This document shows, piece after piece, positions 25,227 through 39,600 of a DNA stretch of 64,000 bases. The number at the start of each line of letters is the position of its first letter. The stretch's first letter is position 1. The translations under genes were made by a program, and so were the position numbers. The notes under the pieces are model-generated. The model had not been told where the DNA came from and did no database searches. It saw only the letters and a list, made by a program, of their open reading frames with translations. The stretch comes from Tanytarsus gracilentus (Eukaryota; Arthropoda; Insecta; Diptera; Chironomidae): assembly GCA_038502055.1 (NCBI GenBank), contig JAXRKN010000044.1:11057501-11121500 (forward strand). The letters are read 5' to 3'.

Positions 25227-25463
25227 ATTTTTGCAAAAAAAATACACCGCTTAGAAAAAAATAGATACAAATAGAATCTTTCGATAATTTTTATCGCCGT
25301 CGTTATCGCATCGTAAACATATTCAACTAAAATTTAGATTGCTGTTTAATAATCGGATTTTCGCGACAAATGAAATTATAAAAAAAAATTATTGTGAATA
25401 ATTAATGTGATACTTTTTTCCGTCTATATTTTTTTTTATTTCGGCACAAGTTGTAGTGAAAAA

Positions 25464-25469
25464 AATAAA
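25464..25469 (+). terminator. Candidate polyadenylation signal of TRIM37
   Basis: AATAAA about 240 nt after the TRIM37 stop, in the 378-bp convergent gap before the end of TCHP. Confidence 0.5.
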
Positions 25470-25604
25470 GATTTGTGAATAATGATTAAGGAAATTAAGA
25501 AAAATTTATTGTTGAATGATTTTACGAAAATTTATCTACTCTATAAAATGCTCTATTTACTATAATATCAAAAATATATAATTTTTTCAGCTTAAAAAGA
25601 CGTC

Positions 25605-27111
25605 TTAAGTCCATGCTATCTTTTTCCTCCCATATTTTGGCGCGTTCAATTCGTAATGTTGACCGTTGAGCATGAGATTATCAGTCTTTTTCACCAAACC
25701 ATTTATATTATTATTGTCATTCGATCCATTCAATAGTTTAGCTGTCTCATTTAAGCCATTCGTCAGCGACTCACTCATTAATTCTTTTAATCGTCGATTG
25801 CAATCTTCAATAGACTTTAGGTGAGTGTCACAAATATTTCTCAGATCGCTTTGCTTGCGAAGTGATTCATTAATTCTCTCGTTGAGACTTTGTACGCGAT
25901 CGTCCATTAGAATTTTGAGTTGTTGCTCACGCAGCATGGCCTCTTCATTCCATTTATCTTCTTGCTTCTGGAGAGCTCCTTTGGCCTCAGACTCGTACAT
26001 GCTTTCGATGTTTTTTAGATTTTCAGACTCAAACTCGTGTTGTCCTAGGAACTTCTGTCTGCAAATTTTTTTAAATTTTAATAAAATTCCTAAAATTTAG
26101 TGTTACAAAATTACCTCAAATATTTTATCTCTTCGTCATTATCAAAATCCTTATCGAAGCTAATTCTATCCAAAAGATTTAGATCGTGCATTAAGTCTCT
26201 TTTTATTGCGTCGCTTCTCTCCCTCATGAGCATTTTGATTTTACGAAAATTATGCAAAGCCATTACACGATCGCGTCTCTTTACATTCGTTGAACTTATG
26301 TTTTCAATTTCCTTCTGCACTTCCGCCAATTTCTTTCTCAAAGTACTCTCAACCATCTTACAGTCGTGAAGTTCTCGTTCTCTCAACTTATGCTCATGAA
26401 TGTTATTTTCTTGGAGATTTTTGAGCTGACTTATTTCACCATTTCTAAGCTCCTGACTACTTTGCACGAAGGCTTCATGCTTTCTCTTCTCATGCTCCAA
26501 TTCAAGCTCAATTTTTTGAGTTTCTTGTTTTTGCTTTTCATTCATCATTTGATTTTCAATCTGTCGATCGAGCCACGAGAGTTTAGCGATCGCTTGGTGA
26601 GTACTTTTAGAGTCGGTGAGGATTTTCTCTTGATCAAGTCCGAGACGCCAACGTGAATAAAGTTTAGATTCCGAGTCAGCTCTTGATCGACACTCTTCGG
26701 CATTTAAGAGAGTCTGACGTACGGTTTCGAGGACATTGTTTGGCGTTTGACGGGCTCTTGATGAAATCGGACGTCGAGATTGCTTCAACTCTAGCTCAAA
26801 TTGACGTTTTTCTTCGGCTAATTTTTCTCTAAGTCTATCTTGTCGCTCAATCAGCTCTTTTTGCTTCTTTTCAGCATCCTTTTGTAGCTCCTTCTTTTTA
26901 TTGACTTCCTCATAGAATTCGGGACTCGACCAGTGTTCGTGCTGCGACGTAACTCTTCCCCATCTATCATAATACCGACGAAGATCTAAAAAAATTAAAT
27001 TAAGAAATTGTAAATTGCACAAAAACAAAATTTACTTTCAGTTTGTTGAATTCTTTGCTGCTCCTGCTCTCGTTTGCGAATAAACTGGGCTTGTAGTTGT
27101 TGTGCTTTCAT
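25605..27111 (-). CDS. Tchp: Trichoplein (TCHP), keratin-filament/centriole scaffold protein
   Basis: Coiled-coil scaffold. In vertebrates trichoplein sits at the mother centriole, activates Aurora A and blocks premature ciliogenesis (family knowledge). Exons are 27111-27036, 26985-26115 and 26058-25605, giving 466 aa, close to the 498 of human TCHP. The N-terminus has the Gln/Arg-rich start (AQFIRKREQEQQ) followed by YYDRWGRVTSQHEHWSSP, corresponding to the human YFRMSD...AEWSS region. The body is almost continuous charged coiled coil (TPH/trichohyalin-like). The C-terminus ends in YGRKKIAWT, equivalent to YGHPKIAWN at the human end, and this is the most specific evidence for TCHP rather than another coiled-coil ciliary protein. 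It lies tail-to-tail with TRIM37 and head-to-head with the PP2C gene. Confidence 0.88.
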
Positions 27112-27602
27112 TGCGATGTGAATAAAACTCTTTAATTAAGGCACAAAAATGTTAAACAATAAAAGTTTGTTGATATAAACAATGGGATTTGTGTGAAATT
27201 GATGGAAATTTATATTTCATTCGATTTAATAAAGGAAAAATTTATGTCCCAAAATTTATAAACAAACTGCAGGGCGATCAACACAGAAAGCGCTTTCTAA
27301 GCAATTAATTCCATCTCAACTTACAGCAAAAAAAATTATTCACAATTGAGATCGAACAAAATTTTTAGAAAAAGTTGAATACAATCGTACTTTAAATAAT
27401 TAAATTGGAACTTTTAGTGTAATTTTATCTTTTAATAATCATCGTTATAGTCGCATGATTTAGATAGATCCTTTACGTACAGAGCGAGAGATAAAACAAA
27501 AAAGATTTTTAGTGCAATTAAAATTTTTAATACAATTAATATCGCGAATAAAGTTGTTATATGCGAGTTATCAGTATTACTCACACGAGAATATAAATCG
27601 AA
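27112..27602. promoter_or_regulatory. Divergent promoter region of TCHP and the PP2C gene
   Basis: A 491-bp interval between the two start codons. It holds the 5' UTRs and core promoters of both genes. It is AT-rich, with no obvious TATA box near the presumed starts. Confidence 0.55.
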
Positions 27603-30600
27603 ATGGATCTGGAGGCTGAATATGCTGAATACAAGGCCTACATTGACGATTTTGCCAAAACAATAGATCCAGTAAGTTTATGGGCGCGCGAAAGAGTTGA
27701 GGAATTTACGCATAATTTTCTGAAATCATTATAGAACGATCAATTGCCACTGCGTACAGCCGGATATTGTTTGAGGGATTATGACGTGCATGGTGAGGTG
27801 ACAGACTGGATTCTCACGTATATTGGGTAAGTTGAAATTTAGCACGGCTAACAGTTTTAAATTTTTCGGACTATACATCTGCGGCGTTTAATTAATTGTA
27901 ATTAATTGTTTCAACCACACGAAACGAAAGAAACAATCGTCTTCGAATAGCATCATCATCATCATCATAATAATAATAATAATGCAGCTATACATACACA
28001 ATAATCGGCAACGGCACATAATGATTCTTCTATTTCCCCTCTCGCACTCATTTCCGATAGTGTTCCTATTTTGAAAATTTATTTTTAACACATTGCTTTT
28101 ATGACTTTATTGGTTTTTCTTTATAACTGCGTGATCATCACCCAATTCAATACAATAAGTTTCATCTCAGCAACCAATTCGTTTCCGCTGCACATGTGTG
28201 TGAAAAGTGTTAAATTTCACTTCGATAATTGAAAGCGCTGTCATTCGATGACGTTTTGACCTTTCTGATGACTTCATTGGAGATTAAATTTTTTTTAAAT
28301 TTCATTAAAATTACTTTAAACCACACCCCTTTGAATTATTATTTATGACTCACGCTACAAAATTAGTTGTCTGTTTTTATCTTCATAAACACACTAAATA
28401 ATAATTTGATAACAGAATTATGGCGAAACTATAAAGAAAAAATTCACATGCAAACGTGGATATATTAAATTTATTCATGTATGTATTTGCCAAACCCTCA
28501 TAGCTCACTATCGCTATTATTTTATGTGAAACGTGATAAAGAGTAAAACTGTCTAAATTATTATCATCATCATCAATCACGCGGTAATCTTTTGTTTACA
28601 ATTTTATAGACGAGGATGTCCCGTCACGCTGAAAATGTACCTGGTGCAAACGGCGCTAAAGCAGGTTCTCGAAAAAGTTAATGATTCGCCCGAGGAGTGT
28701 GGCTATGATTCAAATCGCGATGTCTTCATGCCACTTAAGCTCGTTCGAGTCGTTGTTGCCGTCATCAATAGCATCATATTTGAGCTTCAGGACAATGCAA
28801 AGCTCTACGAAGTTCCGTTGCCGCCCACTTCGCCTAATGCCTCGGAATTGACTAGACTCAAGGAGCCGCCAAAAATTTCCATTGACGCGATTAAAAATGC
28901 CAGAAGAACCATGGAGGATCGTCACGTCATTTCGGATGACTTCAACGCTTATTTTAACACTCAAGTAAGTGCCGCGATGAATAATGCAGAGATTAATTTG
29001 CTCTTTTCGAGTGAATTTCATTCAACGATCGCGCAGACACTCAGACGATCGTGTACCTGATGAATCATTCATATTAACAAGTATTGCAAACTAATGAATG
29101 ATAATTGTTTTTTGTTTTTTTTAGGATACCGAACCAACGTTTTATTACGGAATTTTTGATGGTCACTCGGGCAGTGATGCCGCCTCCTATGCCAATTCAC
29201 ATCTTAACTACAACATTGCCGTTCATCCTAAATATCCGTCTGACATTAAAACAGCAATGACCGAAGCATTTCTTATCACCGATCTTAAATTCTTGAAGAA
29301 GGCAAAAGCTGAAAACTTGAATTCAGGAACGACGGCGTTGTGTGCACTTTATCGAAAGACACAAAAGAAACTCTTCATTGGCTGGTGTGGAGATTCACAG
29401 GCGCTAATTGCTCGTGTCGGAAGTGTTCATCAAATTGTTCGAAAGCATTCACCTGAGGACCCGAGCGAAAAAAAGAGAATCGAAGATTTAGGTGGTGTTG
29501 TGGTCTATTGGGGGAACTCTCATCGTGTCAATGGTCAATTGGCGGTGTCCAGAGCAATCGGAGACATAAGCCATAAACCGTTTGTTAGTGCCGAACCAGA
29601 AATTGTTGAATTGAGCTTGGATGGAGAAGAGGATTTCATTGTGTTGGGTTGTGATGGACTGTGGGATGCCTTGACTGAAGACGATGTTGCATTGACTGTG
29701 TACACAAAAATTAAAGAGAATCCGAGTGAGTAAAAAATAACGTTATTAACAAAAATTTCAGGAATTTAATTGCTTCTCAAAACCATGCGATATGCTTTGG
29801 AAACGGTTCAATGCACAAGTCCGAGAAAAATTCATAAAAATTATTATAACATTGCAACACAAAAGCTATGCCGAATCAATTGGAAAGTGATCGTGATTCT
29901 TTGTATTGTTCAATATTGCGAAAAAATATTGTTCATGACTGAGCTTTTCGCTATATTTTTTTCTTTGCTCTTGAGAGAATCATAACCCGTTGAAATGTTT
30001 ACTTACTTTTTTTTCTACAACATTAAGAGAAATGATTGGCTGGCAAAAAGAAAGGTCTCAAATGAGCACGAAAATAATTTTATTTTAAAGAAAAATTAAA
30101 AATGCAATAATGATAATCATTAAATTCACTTGGTGCCAGAGAATCGTGAGCACTGCAGTTTTATTCGAGGTGATTTGATCTCAAATTGCAATGTCAAATA
30201 GTCCAATTAAAATAAATTACCTTTGAGAAATCAATTATGCGTGAAAATTAATCGATCAACATTAAATAAAATGCGTTAATATTTTGTTGAAAATAGTAAA
30301 TAGAGTCATGTAAAAATTTGAATACCTCCCTGCGAAAAAAAAATTATAGTTTTGCATATAGTTACACACGCAACAAGCTGATGACTCATGTGAAAAAACA
30401 ACGAACGCAACACAGTTAACTTGTTCGCACAATCGAGACTTTAACGTTGAGCCGGCAAACTTTTATTTCTTCTCTCGATTCCTCCATCTCGCTCTAACAC
30501 GTACATGTAAACATATACATTGCATCTTCGTGTATTGCTCTCGACACTGCATTATGCGCCTTTCTATTGTTCTTGATGGGATAATATTAAATAATAAAAA

Positions 30601-33600
30601 AAATTGAAATTCTCCCTCGCTGCTGGAGACTATTTCAATTGCATTACGATATAGACTTATGAGAATGATAAAAGTTGAAGGATTTTAATCCTTTCCGCTG
30701 ACAACTATCGTGTACTCGTTCATCGACCTGCTTTTTATTCCAATCCACAGGAAAGTTGGCAAAATATATAATCATAAAAAAAATTTCTCAATTGTTGGCG
30801 AGGAGAAAAAAAAATTAAAGTAACAAGAAGAGCAGCAGCAGCAATGAACACACAGAGTTTACGAATAGCGTTGAGAGCGGCAACAACAACAACGTTTTTT
30901 TCTGTATTCACTTTTCGGATGGAGAAAAATACCACAGTCTAGTTGAAAACGTCGTGCTGTGCAGAGGTTCTCTCCAAGAGTTAAGCGGAAAATTTTTTCT
31001 AATCCTTTTTATTGAGGGGAAATATATCAAAGTGATTAATTCAGTGTGCAATATATATATATATATATATCCGATAAAAGAGAATTGTGTGTGTGACTTT
31101 TATTTAAAAAAATATCTCCAAAAACGCATGTTTTAAAATAGCGAGACGGGTGTGGAAGGTTGAAAAAAAGAGGAAGAAAAATAAGAAAGAATTCTCGGTG
31201 TGAAAATTGCTCTTTGGGCAGAAAAAATTACAAGAAAGAAATCCATCAAAAAAGAAGAGAATAAAAAATTGCTCGGCTAAAAAACTATTCAAATATTTTG
31301 AGTCAGAATTTGTGCGAGGATTAACACGAAAAAGTTGAACGAAATTCGGAAGGTAAATTACATTTTTATTGTACTCAATTTTTTTTCATCTCTTCATACC
31401 CACTCCGACCAATTAAATATATTTGGTGCGCCATTAAAAAAAATTGTTAATTAAGATAGAGCAAAAGAGAGCCGAAATTAAAATTTTCGATCGTTAAAAT
31501 TGTTTAAAATGAGTTTTTTAGTTTTTCTCCGATTTCTCGATTTACGGTGCGAGCAAGAAACTTCAATTGAAAGCTAAACGCGCTTCGTTCCAGCTGAATG
31601 ATCTCGCTTATCTCTCACTAATTCTTTTTTCGTGGTTTTTCACGTTAAATTTTCTCTTTTTCTTCTTACATTTGCGAGCAAAAAAAGAGACAATCATCAT
31701 CACCTCACTTAATGATTCATATCGTCATTGTCATGTGAATATATTTGCTATTTTTGGGTGTATTACACTCGCTTAAATTCTAGAAAATGTTCAAACTGTT
31801 ACGCACTATACATTTTACTTGTGCTATGTCCATGTCTTTTAGCGAAATATTCTTGATCGAATTTCTTTCAAATTCACCTCTTTTAATGCTTCATAATCAA
31901 ACGAACAAAGAATTATGATGATGATGAAGAGAGCAAGAGAGATTCTTGAATCTCATAGAGTCATTCTTACGTAAGCTTCCGGTGTTCCATTGTTCTCATT
32001 TTTGTGGTTGAAAAAAAATAATGCTTTTTCGATTTCTCGAAGACGATAATGATGAAGAGTGAGGCTTAAGCTGAAGGAGGGCACACCTCAAAGGTTGCCC
32101 ACCGTTGGTTGCGGTTTTAATTTATGCTTCGCGATTAACTTCTTTTTTTTTGAAAGCGTGATTTCAATTATTAAAATTATTTTTCTCTTTTTTTTGCGCA
32201 CACACACGAGGTGCGAGGAAACTTCTTTCACTTCTCATTCAATATTATTTTTTTCACTCGGAAAAAGAAGTTCGGTGACCTCAAAAAATCTGTTGTATCT
32301 ATGCGAAAATTTGTTGTGTGTTATGGAAAATAATCAATAATGCTCCTTTCTCCTCTTTCTACCGCCCCCTCGTCGACGATCGGCACACGATGGATGCATT
32401 TTGTGCATGCGTCTCCGATTTGAGTGAATGAACATAATAATATAAAACTTTTAATTCAATTTCACTTCAATTTTCATTTTTTAATAATTGATAATTGAAA
32501 GAGCTTTTGCCAAAAATATTTTTTTCTCATTTATTAAATGTTTTTAATTTGAACTTGAAACAAACATTTTGAGGGCAATTAAATTAATTAAACTCACACT
32601 CATATTGGAATGAGGGTAGAGAGGGTATGATGTGATAGACTCGTGAATTGCGAGTGATAATAATAACGTGATGTAATTTTATATTTTTATTTTTAAACGA
32701 CCCAAGCCATTATCATCATCGTATTCTCTCTTTCTATCTCTCCAAACATTCTCGCATATTTTACGCTCAACTGGCAGTTCTCAATTAGAGGAAGCAATTG
32801 CTCCATCTGCGAAAAATAGGCAACCTCACATTTTAAAGTCCCTCGAGCAAAACTATTTTTTATTCTATCCGATCTTTGGAGGCTCGCACACACAAACACA
32901 TGTCATGAGTCCAATTGATGATTAGAATGAAATGAAGTCACGTAGTAGCTCGCCGAGGAATGATAAATTTTTATTTTGCGGTCGAATTTAATTTTCATCG
33001 GGGAGATTTTAAAGCTGCTTTCGGAGCATGTGCACTATGGCTGTCGATAACAAAGAAGAACAAGAAAGTTGCAGCAGCAGATTGTGTCATTGTAAAATTT
33101 CTTTTTCTCTTGCAAAAAAATATAAGGAGATAAATTTTTGTCCTTGTATGGAATTAAAAATAATTTCTTGGCTCTTTTTCGTAATCAAAATTTTATGCAT
33201 AATTCACATAACTAAAAAGACATTTATTTCATTTTTTCATTTGCTGAAACCCACTTTCTTGCCCTCCTCACTCAGCTCGAAGCTGAAAAAAAATGATATT
33301 TAATCTTTTTTGAATGTTATTGCTAGCATACGATGAGGGAGAGAAATGACTAGTGCTTGCTGACGAATATAATTTTCTGTCTGAAATAAAAAATTTAAAA
33401 TTATTTAAATTCGAATCACATATGTGAATATTTCTTTTCGGGCTCATAGCTTGTGAGTCATCATCATGTATACATTCGGGGCTTGTCGTCTTCGTCGTGT
33501 ACGAAAAAACATTGCGAAAAAAATGTTTCTTCACATCACAACGAGAAAGCTATTAAAATTATGGTCTGCTTTAGGGTGAAATGTGTCTGAGTTGTATTTA

Positions 33601-36600
33601 CTCTTTTTTTTATGTGCTGCGAAAGTCTGTGTAACTTTAAAGATGTATCGGGTGAATTTCGGAAAGAAAAGATAAAATTGCAATATATTCAAGCACCAGC
33701 TGTAGGAGTTTAATCCCATTTTTGATCCACATGAGAATTTTTTATCTCACATTCCCGATCTAAATGATATCACTTTTGCAAAGTAAAAAAATGAGAGTGA
33801 GGTGTGTGAGAGCTTATCATGATGTTCTCTATCGACTGTGTCATCATTTTATAGCTTGACGTGTGTGTGCTGTCTGCTACCTTCCTTGTTTTTTCCCCTA
33901 TTTGCAAAGTATTGCTCGCTCTAAACTCAATTATTTCAATTTCCATCTTTCCCGACGACTGCCGACATCCACTGAATAATGATGAAGAATTTTTTTTATC
34001 GGACTATTTTCCATACATGGCACAGCCAGGTACATACGTGTCTCCAAGATAATTCAAAAGAGCTCTCTTTTCTGACAGTGAAAAATAAACTCAAAAAAAG
34101 AGTGTGTGCACTTTTTCATGCCGCTGCATTATCTCTCCATTTTCCAGACGATTTCTTGTGATTAATTGCACTCGAAAAAGAGAGATTGTGTGTGTGCATT
34201 TGCTATTTTTAGATTCATTTGCAGCACTCCAAGTGCGCAGACAATTTTTAAAAGCGAAATGACTATTAATCACTTAAGTGTTGAAGTGCAAAAGAAGAAC
34301 TGCTGCTCTTAATTTTTTTATATATTTTTTATATTTTTTTATCCCCCCATCAATTTGCCTCATCCATAAAAGCGTGCTCGTCGAGATAAAATTGATCTCA
34401 TTCGCCATATATGTGTGAGAGAGAGAGGAGATTTAGATTTGTTAATAGCTTTAGCAGTCTCGTCGATAATTTAATCTCATATTTCACAAATTCGAGGCTG
34501 AAATCATAAAAAAATATAATCGACTGGTGACATCAACTAAGAGGAGAAAAACATTCGATAAATATTGATTTTGCTTATTGAATAACGATGATTGACTCGT
34601 GACTTGCGAAAGAACGAAAAAGAGAAATCTTCAATGGCCAAATTACGTAAACTTATTGAATGAAGAGTGTCGCGCTGTCAAAAAGCCAAATGTAAAGTGT
34701 TAATCACTTATCGATCGTTGTCGATTTTTTCTTGTTTCTTAATTCTTGTGCTAGTTGAATTTTAAGCAATCTAAAAATGTCGCCTCGAGCAGTTAAGTTT
34801 GACATCAAAATACTAATCAATTTTACGATCGCCAAGAACTATTTTAAAATTATTTAATTAAGTTACAACGAGGGGAAAAATAATAATCAAATTTTCAATT
34901 GTCGAGAAACTAATAATGGAAAATCGTTTCCGGCAATATTTGTATTATTTGCTAATAATTTATTTTGAAAATATTTTTATAAGAAATCGATAAACATCCA
35001 AGGAGTGGACAACTCAGTAGATTAAAAAAATATAAAATGGTAGTTTAAAAAAGTAGGTGGATGTAGGTGGTTGGTTCAATTAATTTTCTAATGGAATGTA
35101 ATTAAAAGTTAAATGTTTCCTCCCCTTCTTTAACTTGAATTAATTCATCACACAAAACAATGACAATACTATAATTAATCTAAATCTCTAGCTAACTAAT
35201 AATTAATGATAGCAAACACGTAGCAGAAATTTTTAGTGCACACTTTAAAAACGTGTCAGACTCTCTTGATGTTCCAAGTAATGTAACAGATCTCTATGAT
35301 AAATTTAAGACAATGAGAGCGATTACTGATACAATGGCTCTAGATTATACGGACGAAATTGAAGTAGCGAGAGTCATTTCTGGATTAAATAAAAATAAAG
35401 CTTGTGGAATCGATGGAATTTCAGCAAATGCTGTTAAGAAGTTAGGAATGGAATTATTGACACCTTTGTCAGTGATAATTAACAATATTTTTGCCCAGGC
35501 AAATTATCCTGATATCCTTAAAAAAGGTTAATAACACCCGTGTTTAAACAATCAGGAGAAAAACACGATAAGGAAAACTATCGCCCAATTAGTGTGTTAC
35601 CGATATTAAATAAAATTATTGAAGTTATTTTGCTTGATCGAATGGAAAGCTTTCTCACAACACACGATGTAAAAGACCCGAATCAATTTGCATTTAGGAA
35701 AAATTGGGTACCGACTTAGCTTTGACTGAACTATTTCATCAAATCAATGGAGCTCTCGATCGAAAAAAGGCTTTGGAATAGTTTTTTAGATGTGAAAAAA
35801 GCTTACGATTCCGTGAATCATGAAGTCCTAATAAAGAAACTAGAAACTTGTGGACTCAGAGGTTTAACGAACGACTTTTTTAAGTTATTTTAAAAATAGA
35901 AAACAAGCTGTTAAAATAAAAAGGACATTAGCAAATTCGAGAACGTTGACAAAGGAATTGGTCAAGGATCCAACATAGGTCCTACTATTTTTAATTTTAT
36001 CTTAAACGATTTTCAATACCTCCCACTAAAATGTAGGGCAATTCGATACGCCGATGATATCGCAATTTTTTACGAATTTATAAGTGAAAATGTTTTTATG
36101 GATGCAGTCGTGCATGACTTAAGAATAATCGAAGAATATCACAGGATAAACGGCATGAGCATCAACCCGACAAAATCAAAATTTATGATTATCACTAGAA
36201 AATCGCAAATTAACTCTTTCCAAATAGAGAAAATTGATATAGGAAACAACGATGAAATTGAAAGAGTAAAATGTCATCGTTACTTAGGAGTTCATATTGA
36301 CGAAACTGCAAGCATGTGGGAGCATTTGAAAATTCTAAAAGCTAAATTAAAGCCAGTGGTCAGCATTCTATCAATTCTTAAATGGAGAGTTCCGACCCAT
36401 GCACTTATGAAAATATATTATGCGCACTTCCATTCACATCTGCATTACATGCCAACTATCTACGGTCATGTAAAGAAATATCAGCTGAATGAGTTGCAGA
36501 CACTCCAAAATCGAGCCTTAAAGCATGCTTTAAAGCTCCCCAGCCGTTTTTCATCAACAAATTTATACTCACAGTTTGCTACAAACGTCCTTCCGGTAAC

Positions 36601-39600
36601 GGGTGTTATAGTTGCGATGTGCCTGGTTCACAAGGTTAAGACGGGTATGATAACAACCAACATAGCACTTCCGGTAAACGGAGGTAATTTGCGGAACAGG
36701 GAGGATTTTAAAATTGAAAAATTCTCTAGTGACTTTCTAAAAAGAGATATTAGTTATTTCGGCGTCACCACATATAATTCACTTCCAAAAAAAATTAAAT
36801 CAATTCAAAACATTGACACATTTAAGGTCAATGTTAAGAAATTCTTACTTGAAAAGCGCAACATACTAATTAAAGGCGATCCTTACGCAGTAATGGATGA
36901 ACTGAGAAGATCTGATGCAAATAGCTGATGTCGACGATAATTCACAAGCACTCATTATTATTTTTTCACATTATTATTAAATTTAAAAAAAAAACAAAAC
37001 AAACAAATCTCCAGTCAGGGTTTCAACTAAAAATTCAAATTAAGTTTAACCGTTATTAAGTTCAACCGTTATTAATTTTTAACTTGTGCTTTAAACTTTA
37101 ATTTCCTTTTTATTACACCAAGTATTTTTTGAAGTCTATAAACCAATTACCATTAAGTAAAATTCTACAATCTCAGCGAGATGATTTATCGATCAACAAT
37201 TTATTACTTTTCCTAATACATGTATTTTTTTATTCAACTGACAAAGGATCAATAAATAACGTGGGTGCATTTTTTTTATTGGAATGGCGTTACTTTTTAA
37301 CGTCAATTCAGCACTCTCGTCTTTAAAAAAAAAAAGCTGACATATAATGAAAGATCTTTTTGTCTAAATTAGAGCTTGTATAGAACAATTGATCATTAAA
37401 ATGCGTGCCTAAATTATCGCATTGAAGCTTCCCGTAAATATCAAATTACCATTCATATCCACGAGTGTGTTTTATGATTATGGAAGTTGGTAATCATCAT
37501 GATGACAATTTGTTGCGAGCTTTCAACTACAAATTGACTCTTTCTCTCGCTACATTCTCAATTAGACGATGAATCATGCATTACAAAAAATTTCTATTTT
37601 ACACAAAAGAGTGAAGAAAATTTATTCTTCATAGCACCCAAAAATAACAGCGAATTTTTCCCATTTCGCCGACACATTCCATAGCCCGCAAAAAGAGAGC
37701 TACAAAGAAGAATCGCATTTGACGTGCACGAACCGAGAGATGGAAACGAATAGAAAGAAATTTTTAACTCCAATCTCAAATGCTCTACGAAATGGTGGAA
37801 AATAAAATTGATTCATGCAAAAATGTGCCGAGTTTGTGTGAGAGAGAAGAGCGTGAATTTCCATCCATCTTCTGCTCGTTTATATTGTAATTACTATTTT
37901 CTATTTTATCTCTCACTGTATTGTTTTGTGCACATTTTGCGCTGCAAAAAAAGAAGAAACGAATTGAAAAGAGTTGGAGAGGAAAGAAGTTTGGAAAATC
38001 ACGTACATTGACCGCTACACAAAAAAAAAGTAAGCTCGTTTCATGCTCGCTATTATCTAATTACGGTACATCATGACAAAAAAAATGATATCATTATAAT
38101 TTATTTTTAAACTATCGGCCATTTTTTAACATAACCTATAATTGAGCCCCCCTCGATAGATCACTATATAAAAATTGTTAGGCGCAAACATTTTGACGGC
38201 GAAGAAAATTGAAAAAGGTTCTTCTTAAAATCAGTGAGATTATAGATTAAAAATTTCTTGTGGTATTTTTAAACACATCCCATAAGCGAGCACCACAGAA
38301 AGCTCCCACCGTGATCTTGATCAAGCAACCTCTAAACGCTTTCGTAATTTAATAAATTTTCACCATAAACATAATTTTCATCATAAATTTTAGTCCATAC
38401 CTACAATGGTGGCCCAAAGTTAAGATTATAAATGCATGACGTTTATTAGACACTACAATTATAAATTCCTTTATAATTTTCATGGGAGAATCTTTTTCTA
38501 CCAGGAATTAATTTATGATATGTGCATGGAAGTGAGAGAACCGTTAGATGCCGTCTGTACAAAAAAATATTTCGCGAAGAGAAAATTCCTCGCATAATTT
38601 TTATACCGTCAATTAAGAGAAATGAAAAACGACATGATAAAGACGTTTAAATGGGTGGAGTTAAATGGTCTGATAGATAAGGTACATTAAATATGTATGT
38701 GGCTTTTGTCTGATGATCATTGTGGTTTAGGAAGCGATTATTTTTTGTGGTTTTAAATCTGATTCAAGAAAAAGTAAAATTGCAATTTCAACAGTAGAAT
38801 GCCGACTTTATTCAAGTGAATTTGAAAGAGTTTATAAATGTTGAAAAAGTAAAATTTCAAAAGAAAATCGGCTTAATAATATTTTTTGTATGAGAGGGAG
38901 GAATTTTTTTAACCATTCAAAGAAAGTAAATATCTCATCATAAATGCATCCATTGTACTGTCATGCACAACACCTTCCATTAACGAGGAGTTTTTACGTA
39001 ATTTTTGTTTGTTTACAGAGTTTTGCTGATGCTTTTGTTTTATAGAAAAATGTGATTTAAAATTTTAAAGTGAATTCAACCGTACGATAAAGATATCATA
39101 TTTTTCTCGATCGCAAAGTAAAGCAATAATTTTAATTAAATTAATTCACAAGTATAATGGCTTGTAATTTCATCGCAGCTTCTTCTTCTATTTACTTTTC
39201 ACATCACCCGCAAGGAGCTTTATTGCTGAGGTATCATGCTCATGTGAGATTAACTTGTTATATTTGATTATGGGGTTTTCGTGCAAAGATTATGAAAATT
39301 ATATGAGTGAGGTTGTACACGCTTCCAGCCAACACAATTTATTCTCTTTTAATTTATTATATGGAAGATGTTGAGCTTGTTACAAAACGTGGCACACATC
39401 CCAACCTCCAATTTCTCTACTCTCTTTCTCTAGTTCATGCCTTGTAATGTGCCAAATAGAGATATAACTAGGAGATTGAGTACATGTTAAACATGCATCA
39501 TGCATACGGGTGTAGTCTCTGTCACAATGTGGGTTTACACTGGCACAAGGATAGAGAGGGACGAGATTGCGTGATTGAATTTTAATTCTCTCAACTCTTC

